DNA of 64,000 nt, from NCBI GenBank assembly GCA_031841125.1, contig CM063110.1, positions 35,851,214-35,915,213 on the forward strand, read 5' to 3'. How positions within the stretch are numbered: position 1 is the first letter of the stretch; each line of letters opens with the position of its first letter. Shown piece by piece: positions 53,454 to 64,000 of the stretch. The notes beneath the pieces are model-generated. The model saw only the letters and a list, made by a program, of their open reading frames with translations, was not told the DNA's origin and searched no databases. This stretch comes from Acanthococcus lagerstroemiae (lineage: Eukaryota > Arthropoda > Insecta > Hemiptera > Eriococcidae). The translations under genes were made by a program, and so were the position numbers.

Positions 53454-56400
53454 GGATGATTACGGAGGAGGGAGTTAAGATTTTTTGCCTGTTTAAAAAA
53501 ACAAAAAAAAAAAAAAAAACAAAAACAAACAACATTAAGAATTAGCCATTATTTCAATAGTTCATATGGGTTTTTAAGGTTGATCAATTTTTGTCGATCT
53601 GTGGACTTCGGTTTTGGCTTGTGATTGATACAAGCTCCAATGAGCTTCTTCCTTCAACATTACACACCAACGTTGTCATTTGACCGAAAATGAAGTCCGA
53701 TCAAAGATGCAAGTGATTATCAATTTTCAATCCCCTACCCACCAAATAAATGAAAAATTGATTAAAATTGGTTTTAGAACGAGTCTTCAGGAAGAGTTTG
53801 AAGAAGTTTTCTTTCCTAAAAAGTTTAGAAAAGACTTTATAAAGTTCTAAAAGCGTTTAATAAAATGTCCTTGTAAGTCCGAAAAAAACCTCGAAGATCT
53901 TAAAGAATCTCAAATAAATCTGAAAATACTTACAAACGTCTCAGTCAAGCCTGGGGTAATCTTGAAGACTCCGGAAGAATATTGAAGGGCGTTAAACATA
54001 TATCTCGAAATATGTTGTATGTACTTCGAATTCGAATGCAGCAACAACCACGGCTGGAGTGTTATTACAATTGCATAACTGCAACGCCGTGAATATTCCA
54101 TAATTATCGGTATCATCTCGAAATGTTAATAAAATTGCAGACTCAAAACGCCGTAAATCTGTAATGCTGTTTCAGTTTGTTCGAAATGTTGGTTCATGGA
54201 GATGGAGCGTGATGGACGCTTTTAGGATGAGCCACGGACATCGAACCCCGTCAATTTTTATCGGGACTTTGTTCGGCTCTTCATCCAGTGTAACTCTGGT
54301 CGAGTTCGGGTGCTTCCTTTTTAGTTTCAAGAGCTCGGGTTCTTTTAAAACAAGATTCTGGGTGCACGCGGTTCGATTGTACTTGCGTTTTTGAAGATCG
54401 AGCTAGGATTCTCGTTTTAGACACGGATACGACAAATATCTCGCCACCCGAAAGAGAAAATTCCGCAGGGAACTTTCCACAGAAAAACGTTACTGTTGTG
54501 ACGCAGTTGCGTATTCCTCTTTATGAGGTCATTTGTTCCACCATATTTCAACTGACTGATACGGAGAATGTCAACCGACCATGGGAATGGACGACTAACA
54601 CCCAGAAGGTTATTCCGATGATGCCACTGATTAAATGCGTTATCGTGTTTTGTAACCAGAAGACATGTCTATGTACGGATGTATCTGCATGCAGTGTACG
54701 ATCTTTGATTTTTCCCCCCAATATAATATGGTGCTGCTCCTCAACAATCTATCATCTCCTTTGGTCATTCAGTTTGTTGTTTTCTTCGGCGTAATTTTGT
54801 TTTGGCCCGTAATTGGTGTTCATTGCTATTTGTTTTATTGTGTTTGTCCCTTTTTGTATGTATTTTTTGTATTTTAGCATGCTTGAGGCCCCGCGACACT
54901 ATTTCTGTAGCGCTACATTTTATGTCTGTGGTGGTGGCATCAGTCATTTGGCATTATTGAGTTAGTGTGCGTTCGTTTCCTGTATATTATGCGGTAGTAT
55001 ATTTTCTTGGGGTCCACCAAGAGGTTTGACTTAAATTACTATCATAGTAACAACTTGGTTTTTCACGTTTGGCCAGAGCACAAATGGTTAACTCGAAAAA
55101 TTAGCCTTAACATTGAATTTAAAGACCCCAAAAAGCTGTCATTATGATAGAGTAAGGAGGGTCGGCAGTGGTAGGGTGGTGTAACTGTGTTCTTAGCCCA
55201 TATAGGGTCCTACGTTCGAAGATTTTTCTTTTAATCAGAATTCAGCCAACTATTTTGTGACTCTTAAATTTTGAGATAACGTACCATTAGAAAAAGCTTA
55301 ATCCTCTACGAGTGTGATTAACTAAAGCCGAAAACTCCAAGGCAGTGTACCACTCTTAGGATGCCATCTGAACTGTATTTTGGTTGCGGCACCTGAATTA
55401 TTTCCATACTAAAATACACAAAGCGGTCAGAAATCAAGGGATGACATAAGACGTGAAGAGAGAGAAATGCAGTATTCAGGACATCTCGTTATTTAAATAA
55501 CGATAGTTTGTGAATCCGACTTAAAATAACTTCTCTAAAATCTTCATTTCTATTTAAACGTAGCAAAGAGGATTTCTTTTTCTCTTTCCTCACAGATGAT
55601 TGCGCCTTCTCTCTTTTTTTTTCTTTTTTCGTTGCTTCCCTGTTCCCCTTTATTTTCTCGTACGTTCCTCGTTCGAAAAACGTGTACAGCTTACTTTTTT
55701 TCTTCTTTTAGACTAAAATGAAATGGTGTTACATGTTTTCGGGTATATACCGAGGATCAACAAGTATACGGTATAGGTCTTGTTTGTGGAAGTAGAAAGT
55801 ATTGTATTTCAACTTTCTAGAAGGGAAAAAAAGAAACGAATGTCTCGTGTTTTCTCGTAACAAGCTCTGAAGGGGGAAAAAAAGAGAATATAACTTCTGT
55901 CTGTTTCCCATTTTGACATGAAGTGGCCTTACAGGTAGGTTCCTCCAGTGCAATGCAATCACAAGAATTATTTTATGAGGCACATTCAGAAAAGGACAGA
56001 TGTAATTTCGAAACACATGGTGGCGCCATTTAGGTTCAGCATCGAACGGTAAACTCGCGGTCGTATTCCTGATCAAACGCACAGACGATTCATAATTTTC
56101 TTCTGAGAAAGAAGATCTATAATTGACATGTTAACTTGTCTACCTTTGGTGGAAAAGAGAGGATAACCATACTAAACCAGTATATATTCCAACTCGCATA
56201 AAATGCTATAAGGCTTATCAAAAATAGTACTGAAAAACTATTCAACTACTCGAAATTGAGCAGTTTTGAATAATTTTTGGGAGTAGTATTGAGAAGTTTT
56301 TCAGTAGTATTTCCAACAAGCTCAACAGTACTTTTTTATGCAGGGATACCCAAGTAAGTGTGCTACATTAAGCTCACGCTGACCTTCTGAACTTTCTCCG

Positions 56401-56819
56401 AGGCCCCGATGTTACGATAAGCAAACTCACACACTGGACAAGAAAATTCCGTTGACTAATCTTCAAACAGGGTTCTTCGGAAATAGTTATCTTTTTCAGT
56501 TTAAAAGCAGTCAAGAGGACCACTGATGGGCGTCTCAGTATGAATGAAATTACATACTAGCGACTGAGATATTACAGTTTATTACCAATACCTGTACATT
56601 GGATTGTCTACTACTTGGTAAAATATATTTTCAACTTCAATCACAAAAATTTTTTCCTTCACTTTAAATACAGATATCAAAGCGGCGGGTTTTAGAAAAT
56701 AATAAGGAACAGCTGAGCCAACGACTGAACAAAAGCAAAAAACGTGATATTTTATGTATATCATACATGAAAATTTTGTCACGCACTCCCTTTCTTCAGA
56801 CGGGTCACACCTGATTTCA
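53454..56819. other. No gene recognised
   Basis: A poly(A)-like tract lies at 53489-53530. Positions 56215-56340 contain short inverted motifs (TAGTACTGAAAAACTA and partners). Other open frames, such as minus 55729-56082, have no domain. Confidence 0.35.
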
Positions 56820-56839
56820 TTGTTAAAATAACATCACAA

Positions 56840-57420
56840 ATGAATTTGGTTATACCTAAAACCAAGTACATCGAAATTTTTTCCTACCTCCTCTCCGAGG
56901 AACAACAATTTCAAATTTAGAGTCAAAATAATGTCAAATGGCAGCCTCAAAAACCTATTATTTGACATAAGAAAGTTGGTAACTTTCTGACGTACAGGGG
57001 TAGGCAAAAATCGCGCACAGCTCTCCGTTTGCCGAAAAAAAACATACAAAAAAAACGAATGCGCCACAAATGCGTGCGAATACCGAATATTGAACTTATT
57101 ATTATTATTATTATTATTTTTTTTTTTAAAATCAAGTTTCGTTTTCGTTTTTTTCGATGATAGAAATCGCGTGCGTGACTTTTGCCGACCTTTGTATATG
57201 ATGTTGTCTTTCGAAATTTTGTCGTACCTCCTTTCCCACGTGCAACAGTTTCCAATTTACAGTCAAAATAATATCAAAATTTACTTTGGTGACTCCCAAA
57301 AATCTGTTATTCGATATACACATGATGTAATTCATGGCAGTTAAGTCCTGCCTTAAATTTTGAATTTACAATCAAAAGAATTTCAAAAATGAATTTGGCA
57401 ACCTTAAAAATCTGTTATTT
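56840..57420. repeat. Diverged repeats built on a TTTGGCAACC-CTGTTATTTGA motif
   Basis: Similar segments (AATTTCAAATTTAGAGTCAAAATAAT, then a CAAAAATCTGTTATTTGAC-like block) occur near 56915-56965, 57250-57315 and 57360-57425. The unit is poorly defined and contains the (ATT)n run at 57096-57118. Confidence 0.5.
57096..57118. repeat. (ATT)n microsatellite
   Basis: About seven ATT units followed by a T run. Confidence 0.95.
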
Positions 57421-57424
57421 GACT

Positions 57425-57690
57425 GAGACGAAACTTGACTTTCAGTTTAGGGGGATGGAGAAGGAAAATTTTCCCACAAATTTTTTTTTTGAAAACTAAA
57501 AATTCGCCGACAAATTGTTTTTAATTTGAAAATTTGCCGATTTTTCAGTCAAAATATCTTTTAATTGAAAAATAATAAGAATAATAAACAAACAAATGAA
57601 CGTTCTTAGAAAATGAAAAATTCAAAGAAACAGATTTAAAATTTGCCGACCGCCAAATTATAGGGAGTGCCCCCCCCCACAATTGTTTCG
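57425..57690. repeat. Dispersed repeat, copy 1 (direct repeat with 58375-58640)
   Basis: AACTTGACTTTCAGTTT, AAAAATTCGCCGACAAATTG, ATTTGCCGAC and a poly-C stretch occur in the same order as in 58375-58640, about 950 bp away in direct orientation. Probably a TE fragment with a GC-rich end. Confidence 0.75.
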
Positions 57691-58374
57691 TCCTTGCAAA
57701 TGCAGATCGAAATCTTATCCCCCAAGCACTCACATTTGCACACACGAGCATACCCTAGTCTGGGAGGGTAAGCTGGAAGAATGTTAGGACATAACTTCCT
57801 TTACACATTAAGGTGGTCTTTATTTACCCTTGGTGATATTTTTTTCTGAATTTCCTCTGATTCGTCTCCTAAATTGGTTCCAATAAAATCAATCAATCAC
57901 AAAAAAAAAAAAGTTTCAGGTTGATCGGATTAGGAGAATCCGTGCCACAAGCTCCATTTCGTTTTTATGGGAAAAACATATGGAATTTTTGACTTTTGTT
58001 CCAGACTACATTTCCCTCCTATATTCACCAGGACCAAAACCCGTAAATGAAACAATAGAACATTTGCTATATCGGATTCAGCTTGTGACATTGGAAAAGA
58101 AGTCTTTGGCTTCCAACTTTTAGATATTAATAAAATGTTCAACTTCCTTAAATTTCAGGTTCTGGAAAGTCAAATAGAGAATCTAGGAAAAACAGAATAG
58201 TCATTGAAATTCGCAATTCAACGTTTGCTACCAACTTTCAGATTTTCGGAATGTCTTTCACATTTCAGCGTTGTTTCAACCTTCCAGATAACGTTCGATA
58301 CTCAGCTTGAAACCGTCGGCTTTTGACTGACTAGTCTCTGACAGAAGTCCAGGGTATTCCATTTTCAGAAACGA

Positions 58375-58640
58375 AATTTAACTTTCAGTTTGGAAAGGCG
58401 AAGAAGAGAAATCAGCCGACAAAATAGTTTTTAAAAATTAAAAATTTGCCGACAACATTTTTTTTTAATTAAAAATTTGTCGATGTTGTAATCAAAATAT
58501 TTCTTTATTGAAAAAAAAAAAAAATTAATAATAATAATAAAAAAAATATGAAGAATAAAAATTCAAATGAACAGTTTCAAAATTTACCGGCAGCCAAATT
58601 ATTGGAGGGGGAACGTTTCAACCCCCCCACCACCGTATGG
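58375..58640. repeat. Dispersed repeat, copy 2
   Basis: Direct repeat of 57425-57690, with an expanded A/AAT-rich stretch at 58509-58545 and a CAACCCCCCCACC end. Confidence 0.75.
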
Positions 58641-59074
58641 TTTCTCCCCTGTTATTTGACATGGGTCAGTCTTACAGAAAATGTTAAAACGAAGTTTTCG
58701 CACTTTAATTAAATGAATATGCGATCATTTTTCTAACCGCGATAAAAATTTTGCATTGCAAGAGATGCAAAACTCTTCAGACTAAGAACTGGACACCCCG
58801 CTCTCACGCATAGCTATATCCTGAACAAACTACCCCAATCAACCTACGATACATGTAATACGCCTGCCTATCTCCATTAGCTATGTAATTATCCAATTCC
58901 CTAAATTCCAGTCCTAGCGAAACGCATATCCCAAACTCAATACTAGGATCCCTGCTCTGCTCTCTGATAATCATACACTCAAAACGTTAAAACTCATATC
59001 ATTCTGAAAAGCCACAAACCTCGACTTCAATGGCGTGCGGTGAGTTTTTCTAGGAGGTAAGCGATAAGTGTTGA

Positions 59075-59438
59075 CAGGGATGTACCGAAGAGTTTTTCCT
59101 TAGGCGAAGGGGGGGGGGCATAAATTGTGAACGTCTCAACTGACTCAACTAAGAATTTCCAAGTATCAAAGCAAAAAGAAATACCGTTTAACTTGTTGGA
59201 TTTTTCCAACTGACTGAATTCAAAATTCCAAAATATAAAACCAAAAATAAAAAAACTTTACACTCATTGGATTTTTTCAACTTCTTAACCCAATTCCCAA
59301 GTATTAAAGCAACAAGAAAACCTTTTGACTCGTTGGATTTTCCCAACTTCGCCTGACTGAAATGGTAAATTTCCTCAACTGCTGAGTAAAAAATTCCTAC
59401 AGGGGGGGGGGAGTTGCTCCCCTATTGGTACGTCCCTC
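59075..59438. mobile_element. 364-bp hAT-like MITE
   Basis: Ends CAGGGATGTACCG and GGTACGTCCCTC are inverted. Flanks AGTGTTGA and AGTGCAGA match at 6 of 8 positions. The interior follows the family of 46030-46402 along its length. An older insertion than that copy, judged by its worn target duplication. Confidence 0.82.
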
Positions 59439-60949
59439 AGTGCAGAGGTAAAGTAAAAATCAGAATAAAAGTATGAAACATGCTACTACAAAAGGGCATT
59501 GACCAAATTATTCAAGTTGTTATATCCCTGTGTAGGGTCATTCCATATGCATTTACCCTCTTCTGGAACAAATAATAGACATGGCCAACAGAACAGTTTT
59601 CCACCATCTACCATGCGTTAACCACAAAATGTTTTCATATTGCGATACGTGAAAATGTCTAGTAAAAATCGAACCACCTTTCTTTTGCCCAGTTTTTTAA
59701 AATGGTAATTCTGGTTTAGGCTTACCACCATTAATAATTTCTAATTGAGTCGCAAAAACGGTGTTTCAATAAGATTTCAAATACGCATTGTCTGAAAAAA
59801 CAAAACAAAAAACGGAGCATTCAAACATAACGCGTTGACTAGTAGAACATAATCACGTTTCACTGTCAACTTTGACGTTCCTGTGTAGCCAAGCCGAGCC
59901 TAGCCAGACTCAAAGCGCTTCCAGAACGCAACCAAACGCACGCGGTTTCGACGCGTTGAACATGCTAGTGTGTTTTTATGTTGGTAATTAATGGTGAGGG
60001 GGGAGGGTGAATCATGCAATGTTACGTGCATCAGTATGGAAAGGAAGCGTTAGATCCGACGCATACCTCGCTGGCCTATACGAATATACATGTACGAGGG
60101 AAGAGTATACGGTTTTGTTTCAACTGTCTTCTCACATATCTCCTGTGAATTTATTACATACTTCAGCATGAGCGTCGTATGCGGCGATATAGTCTCTTTT
60201 TTGTCCAATGTTTCATTATCTTTCATTTGTTACAAGTTGAAAGAACTTATTTTCTCGGGAATTTTCAGGGTGAGCGGCGTTTATACCTTGCTTGCCTGGA
60301 ATGCACGCCACTGTCTAGTCCAAAATGTAACCCATACAGTCAAGTCTCTAGCCAACAGACTATACATGACGTAGTTACCCTCCCCCCCCCCTATACGAAA
60401 AACCAATTCGAACAACGTCTAAAACAGCTATTTACTCGTATACTTCCAAAAATAACTCGGGTTTGGAAGAGCTTATATCGATAACTCGAGGAGAGAAGAT
60501 AGCTAGTTAAACAGTCTGAGAGAAATTTATTGGGGAAGGTAAGAGTAAGAGTAAGAGTGAGTGAGTGAGTGAGAGAGAGAGAGAGAGAGAACACGGTCCA
60601 AAATGCACCCTATACCCTACTGCAAAATATAATGATGGGAAAGGTCGAGGGGAAATGGAGAGCTTGGCAAAATATTTTCTTTGCCTCAGGAACCTCCGGA
60701 AATGGACCGGCTGCAGCGTCGAAGAACAATAACTGTTCCATACAGCAGCTGTGAGGCCTATACAGAATTGAAAAAGCTTACCAATGGATGAATCTAGGAT
60801 CGAGAACGGTGACGGAACTGGAAGAAGTAAGATCCAGGGGGTCGGTCGGGGTGCCTCCGATCTTAAAATCGATCCTCGTGCCACTGAGAGCTCCGCACAC
60901 TAGATTTGATGTTTTCATGAAAACGTGCGCAAGTTTTCACCTATCAGCC
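59439..60949. other. No gene supported
   Basis: Contains a GAGT/GA microsatellite at 60541-60589. Open frames at 60090-60484 show no domain. Positions 60915-60949 resemble 15503-15537. Confidence 0.35.
60541..60589. repeat. (GAGT)n(GA)n microsatellite
   Basis: GAGTAAGAGT and GAGTGAGT units pass into a GA run of about 20 bp. Confidence 0.95.
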
Positions 60950-61936
60950 GGGTACAGGAACTTTCGCCGGCACCTATTCGCCCCCGATAATTCGCCGCCA
61001 GCTAATTCGCTGCCGGAGTTTTGGCGCCAAGACTTTTGGTCGCTGGGACTTTTTACCGACAAAGGTGAAAAAAGTTGAAAATTTAAGTTAATAAAATTAT
61101 ATATTCATTAAATTATAGGCTACTCCTCTCAAATAGTCGAGTATATGTTGGCTGTCAAAAGCTCCAACCCTTTGTTGGAATCTCGAGTCGAGTTGAGAAT
61201 ATTTCCCCTTTTGGCAGGTGGAGCATTTCCGCGGTTCAGTTCCTCGAAGTAAATATCTCTCCCCTTCTGAACACGATGAAGAGCAGCTATGAACTTCCAG
61301 ATGGAAGGGTGGGCTACTCCCATTTCATACTGAAGCCGACGATGGGCTGCCTCAGTATAATTATTTGACCTGTGAGTAGCTTCTTGAGTTCTCTGATAGA
61401 CGTTCCACCACTGTATGCAGAAAATTGGCCTTTTCCTTCCTCTTCTGTTCGACCTCCCAATATAATTGTCTTCCAAATAATTGAAAATAGGATCTAGCCT
61501 TTCATCAGCAGTCTCTTGGAGCTGCTCAAATGCGGTAATCACAAAATCTTCAGGAACAAAGGCCAGTGCCCCTATCATTCTGATCCGTAAGGTAATTTCT
61601 GGGTCGTTTCGAAATAATGTTAGAAGGCCATTTTCGGGGACTTTCTTCTTATATTTTGCAGTAAATGAAACAGGCAACCGGCTATTTCTGTTGATGGAAA
61701 TACCGACAGGAACGAATTGATAACTGTCAGTTCGAAGTCAGTAGAAACATATTGAGGTTGCGAGTGAGAAACTAAAGTTTTGATTGCCAGAAAAAGTTTT
61801 TCATACGTTGGCGACGAATAGGCCATCGGCAAAAACTCCTGGGCGCCGAAAAAGTCTATCGGCGAAAAGCCGTCGGCGAAATAACCTGGCGGCGAATTAT
61901 CGGCGGTGAATAGCTGGCGGCAAAAGTTCCGGTCCC
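60950..61936 (-). mobile_element. MULE (Mutator-like) element, internally deleted, with 10-bp TSD
   Basis: The inverted ends run about 65 bp (left GGGTACAGGAACTTTCGCC, right reverse complement GGGGACCGGAACTTTTGCC, then GATAATTCGCCGCCAG on both). CCTATCAGCC lies directly outside on both sides (60940-60949 and 61937-61946), the 9-10-bp duplication expected of Mutator elements. Total length is 987 bp; the 5' half of the transposase gene is missing. Confidence 0.93.
61129..61832 (-). pseudogene. MULE transposase, C-terminal half
   Basis: The minus strand encodes YVSTDFELTVINSFLSVFPS with the second catalytic aspartate, then GCLFHLLQNI with the C-x2-H motif characteristic of MULEs. A frameshift near 61640-61660 follows, then RIRMIGALAFVPEDFVITAF, DNYIGRSNRRGRKRP, WNVYQRTQEATHRSNNYTEA with the catalytic glutamate, and HPSIWKFIAALHRVQKGRD. 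The N-terminal DNA-binding region and the first catalytic aspartate are absent. It lacks the FAR1 and RING segments seen at 28198-29036 and is a different, complementary half of this class of protein. Confidence 0.9.
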
Positions 61937-61946
61937 CCTATCAGCC

Positions 61947-64000
61947 GCGCCAAGAGTTGACAGTGCCAAGTTAAGGATTAGAACTACACAGATTACAGCG
62001 ACCTTCAAATGTCACGAGACTAAATCGTTGAAGGATTTTCAGCCGCTATAGCTCAGAAAACTGTACATATATACCAGCAGACTAAAAGCAGATGGCGTAA
62101 GGTGTCAGAAAAGTGTTTCACTGAAGCGAAAAACAGAATGAAAAATTATCCGCTAAGGACTCTCGTTTCGTCGCGTCGATGCGCACGGACAACTCCATCG
62201 CAACGGCCAGACGTAGACAGCCACCGAGCCATCAGACGGCGTAGCCGGCAAATTAACGACCTTAATCTGCGTCGTACACGTATTACGACGCGATCCAAAA
62301 ATGTGCTTCGCTAAATTTTAGACTTCGGAGACTCGACAGTACGACGTTAATGACCCTTTATGAGCTACATTAAAGCGAAGAAATCGTCCCACGCGTACGA
62401 CCCTCCATTTATTCGGTATCTTGTTATCAGAGCCTTTCCATAACGTGGTAACAGTTCTATACGAAATTTGATGTACTCGTATCGTTCCGTATACTTTTAA
62501 TGTATGCGATATACACAGAATCTAAATTCAAATCGTCAACTCCGTTTTAATTATAGGCAAAGCTGTCGTAAAAACCACGCGTAACGCCAATTATGCTTGT
62601 GCTTCTCGACCAGACGTATTTTCGTCTTATATAGAAGAAAAGTCTGTGAAATTATTACGCCGCGTAGCCCCGCATATAGATAAGGAAAGCTCGAAGTTAT
62701 AGATAAGAAAAACTGAAGTTGTCGAGCTTTCACTATACATGACTCGCCTCGGCGCGTACTTGCCTTGCGAGCCTAAACGCAGTCGATTACTGCTCGACCG
62801 AATTCGTTTTCCACATTTCATATTTTAAAATCATTCACGTGTATCGATTTCAGTCGGGAAAGTGTTCGCCGAAATTTGGACAAGCTCGTAAATTCTCGAC
62901 TTACGAAGAACGTGGAAGCTACTACAACGATAGCGTCCTGTGCGCAGTCCTTATTTCGCATTATGCTAAGCCACAGTCGCATAATATCTCTTACAATTCA
63001 AGTTTTCTTGCGAAGTTCGTTTAATCGAACTGAGAAACGTTTCTGCAAAAAAGAATGAGAAGGTATTGGCACAGTCGGCTACTATGAATGGTGAGGCACT
63101 TCACCAAATAGCTTTCTTCAAAATAATGTTTTGCTTTCAAAGGCCAATGTGTTCTAACTGGAATACAACGCACCTGCTAAACTCATTTTGAAATCAAAAA
63201 ACTTCCAATAGTCGCTCGACGTGATTCATTTTATTTAAAAACAAAAATTAATTTGCAGAGTGTTTGAGGAACGTGAAATGCTAAAAGATTTCTAGAAAAG
63301 CAGAAGAATTGAGTGCAAAGTTATACCCAACACAGACAGGGGGAGACGCTTGGGGTCCGAACCTTTCTCCCGAAGTATCTAAATACCTATCAACGTAACT
63401 TCTTCATTATATGGTATCAGTTTCAGCGCTGGATTTTCCAATAGGCACATTAGGCAAGTGCCTACGGCGGCAGATTTTTGTACAAAAATAGCGGGAAAAG
63501 GGAAGGAAATTCGGAAAAAGAGAGAAAAAGAAAAGAAACGACACAGAGAAAAAAGGAAAATATTTTAGAAGTTGCAGAAACCACAACTGGGAAATAATTA
63601 TCAATTTTTGAACTGTAGCTCATTAGGAGGATAAGGAGTGGAAGTGTGAGGGCGACATTTTGTTGAGTACCTTTAAAGCGGCTTAGTTTCTAAATCCGCA
63701 GCTCGTTACGAAGAGTGTAAGCAAAAAGTGGAGTCCCTAGGCAATAAAAGAGTAAAAGTCCGCTTATCAGTCGCATTAGCAGCCAATGCCGGCAGTACGG
63801 GAAGGGTAGAGGAAGAAAAACTGCAAGAGTTTTCAGGCAGGAAAAGATCACGGATGTGGATCACAGGAAATCGTTGGAAGGATGAAGAGGGAAGATGAGA
63901 AAGCAGTTTGCGGTGATGGGAAGAGAAGGGGACATACTTCTACCTGCGCAGCTCCGTGCGCTTCAATTTTGACATGTATCGCGTGTTTTCACGCCAAAGA
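61947..64000. other. No gene supported
   Basis: Partly CpG-rich DNA without recognisable coding exons. The segment from 63425 (GCGCTGGATTTTCCAATAGG) looks like the edge of another dispersed repeat, but no second end was found. Confidence 0.35.

Noticed and set aside
55175..55235. Sequence with GTTCGAA and an A-box-like TGGTGTAACTG, considered as a tRNA or SINE promoter
   Set aside because: It cannot be folded into a cloverleaf with a 7-bp acceptor stem, and the B box departs from consensus.

Overview
The window is a stretch of animal nuclear DNA, almost certainly from an arthropod and most likely an insect. It is AT-rich, with CpG dinucleotides common in its single-copy parts. It has spliced coding exons, no bacterial operons, ribosome-binding sites, CRISPR or rRNA, and an R1-clade LINE, which is typical of arthropods. 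The species cannot be named from the sequence. Most of the 64 kb is transposable elements (TEs) and their wreckage. I name LINE families A-E only for use within this window.

Host gene: I can support only two coding exons, both on the minus strand. Positions 36726-36493 encode the second half of a C-type lectin domain. Positions 26261-26063 encode the first half of a CUB domain. Both have good splice sites, the phases match (phase 1 to phase 1), and the two can be joined directly across an intron of about 10.2 kb. They are probably part of a large secreted or membrane-anchored extracellular protein. The remaining exons were not found and may lie outside the window or be too small to see.

Layout. 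0.5-4.7 kb: an apparently complete two-ORF LINE (LINE-A). 4.7-8.9 kb: mostly unassigned, with one LINE reverse transcriptase (RT) scrap. 8.9-13.5 kb: decayed LINE-B copy 1, which carries a hAT-like MITE, a TA-flanked MITE inside that MITE, and an AATT-flanked element. 14.3-15.2 kb: a probable solo LTR. 16.1-17.7 kb: a Transib-like non-autonomous element full of 122-bp tandem repeats. 19.5-23.0 kb: LINE-B copy 2, split by a Ty3/gypsy pol fragment. 23-25.5 kb: several small inverted-repeat elements. 26.06-36.73 kb: the lectin/CUB intron with its two flanking exons. This intron holds a minus-strand LINE-C cut by a Mutator-like element that lacks its catalytic core, a long hairpin, and a plus-strand R1-clade LINE with a further element inside it. 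37.4-40.9 kb: hAT-like fragments, a 170-bp palindromic satellite with an inverted arm, and a second Transib-like tail. 45.3-46.9 kb: a DDE transposase pseudogene broken by a hAT-like MITE. 47.8-50.4 kb: LINE-E. 52.8-53.5 kb: a Helitron helicase remnant. 57-59.4 kb: repeats. 60.9-61.9 kb: a MULE fragment with matching 10-bp target-site duplications (TSDs).

The strongest results come from reading nested insertions against each other, because target duplications and the restored reading frame of the invaded LINE fix element boundaries exactly. No new defence or metabolic system is visible. The most unusual objects are the Mutator-like locus that joins a FAR1-type DNA-binding domain to a RING-like finger with no transposase core, the Transib-like element with an internal minisatellite, the 211-bp near-perfect hairpin, and the palindromic satellite.
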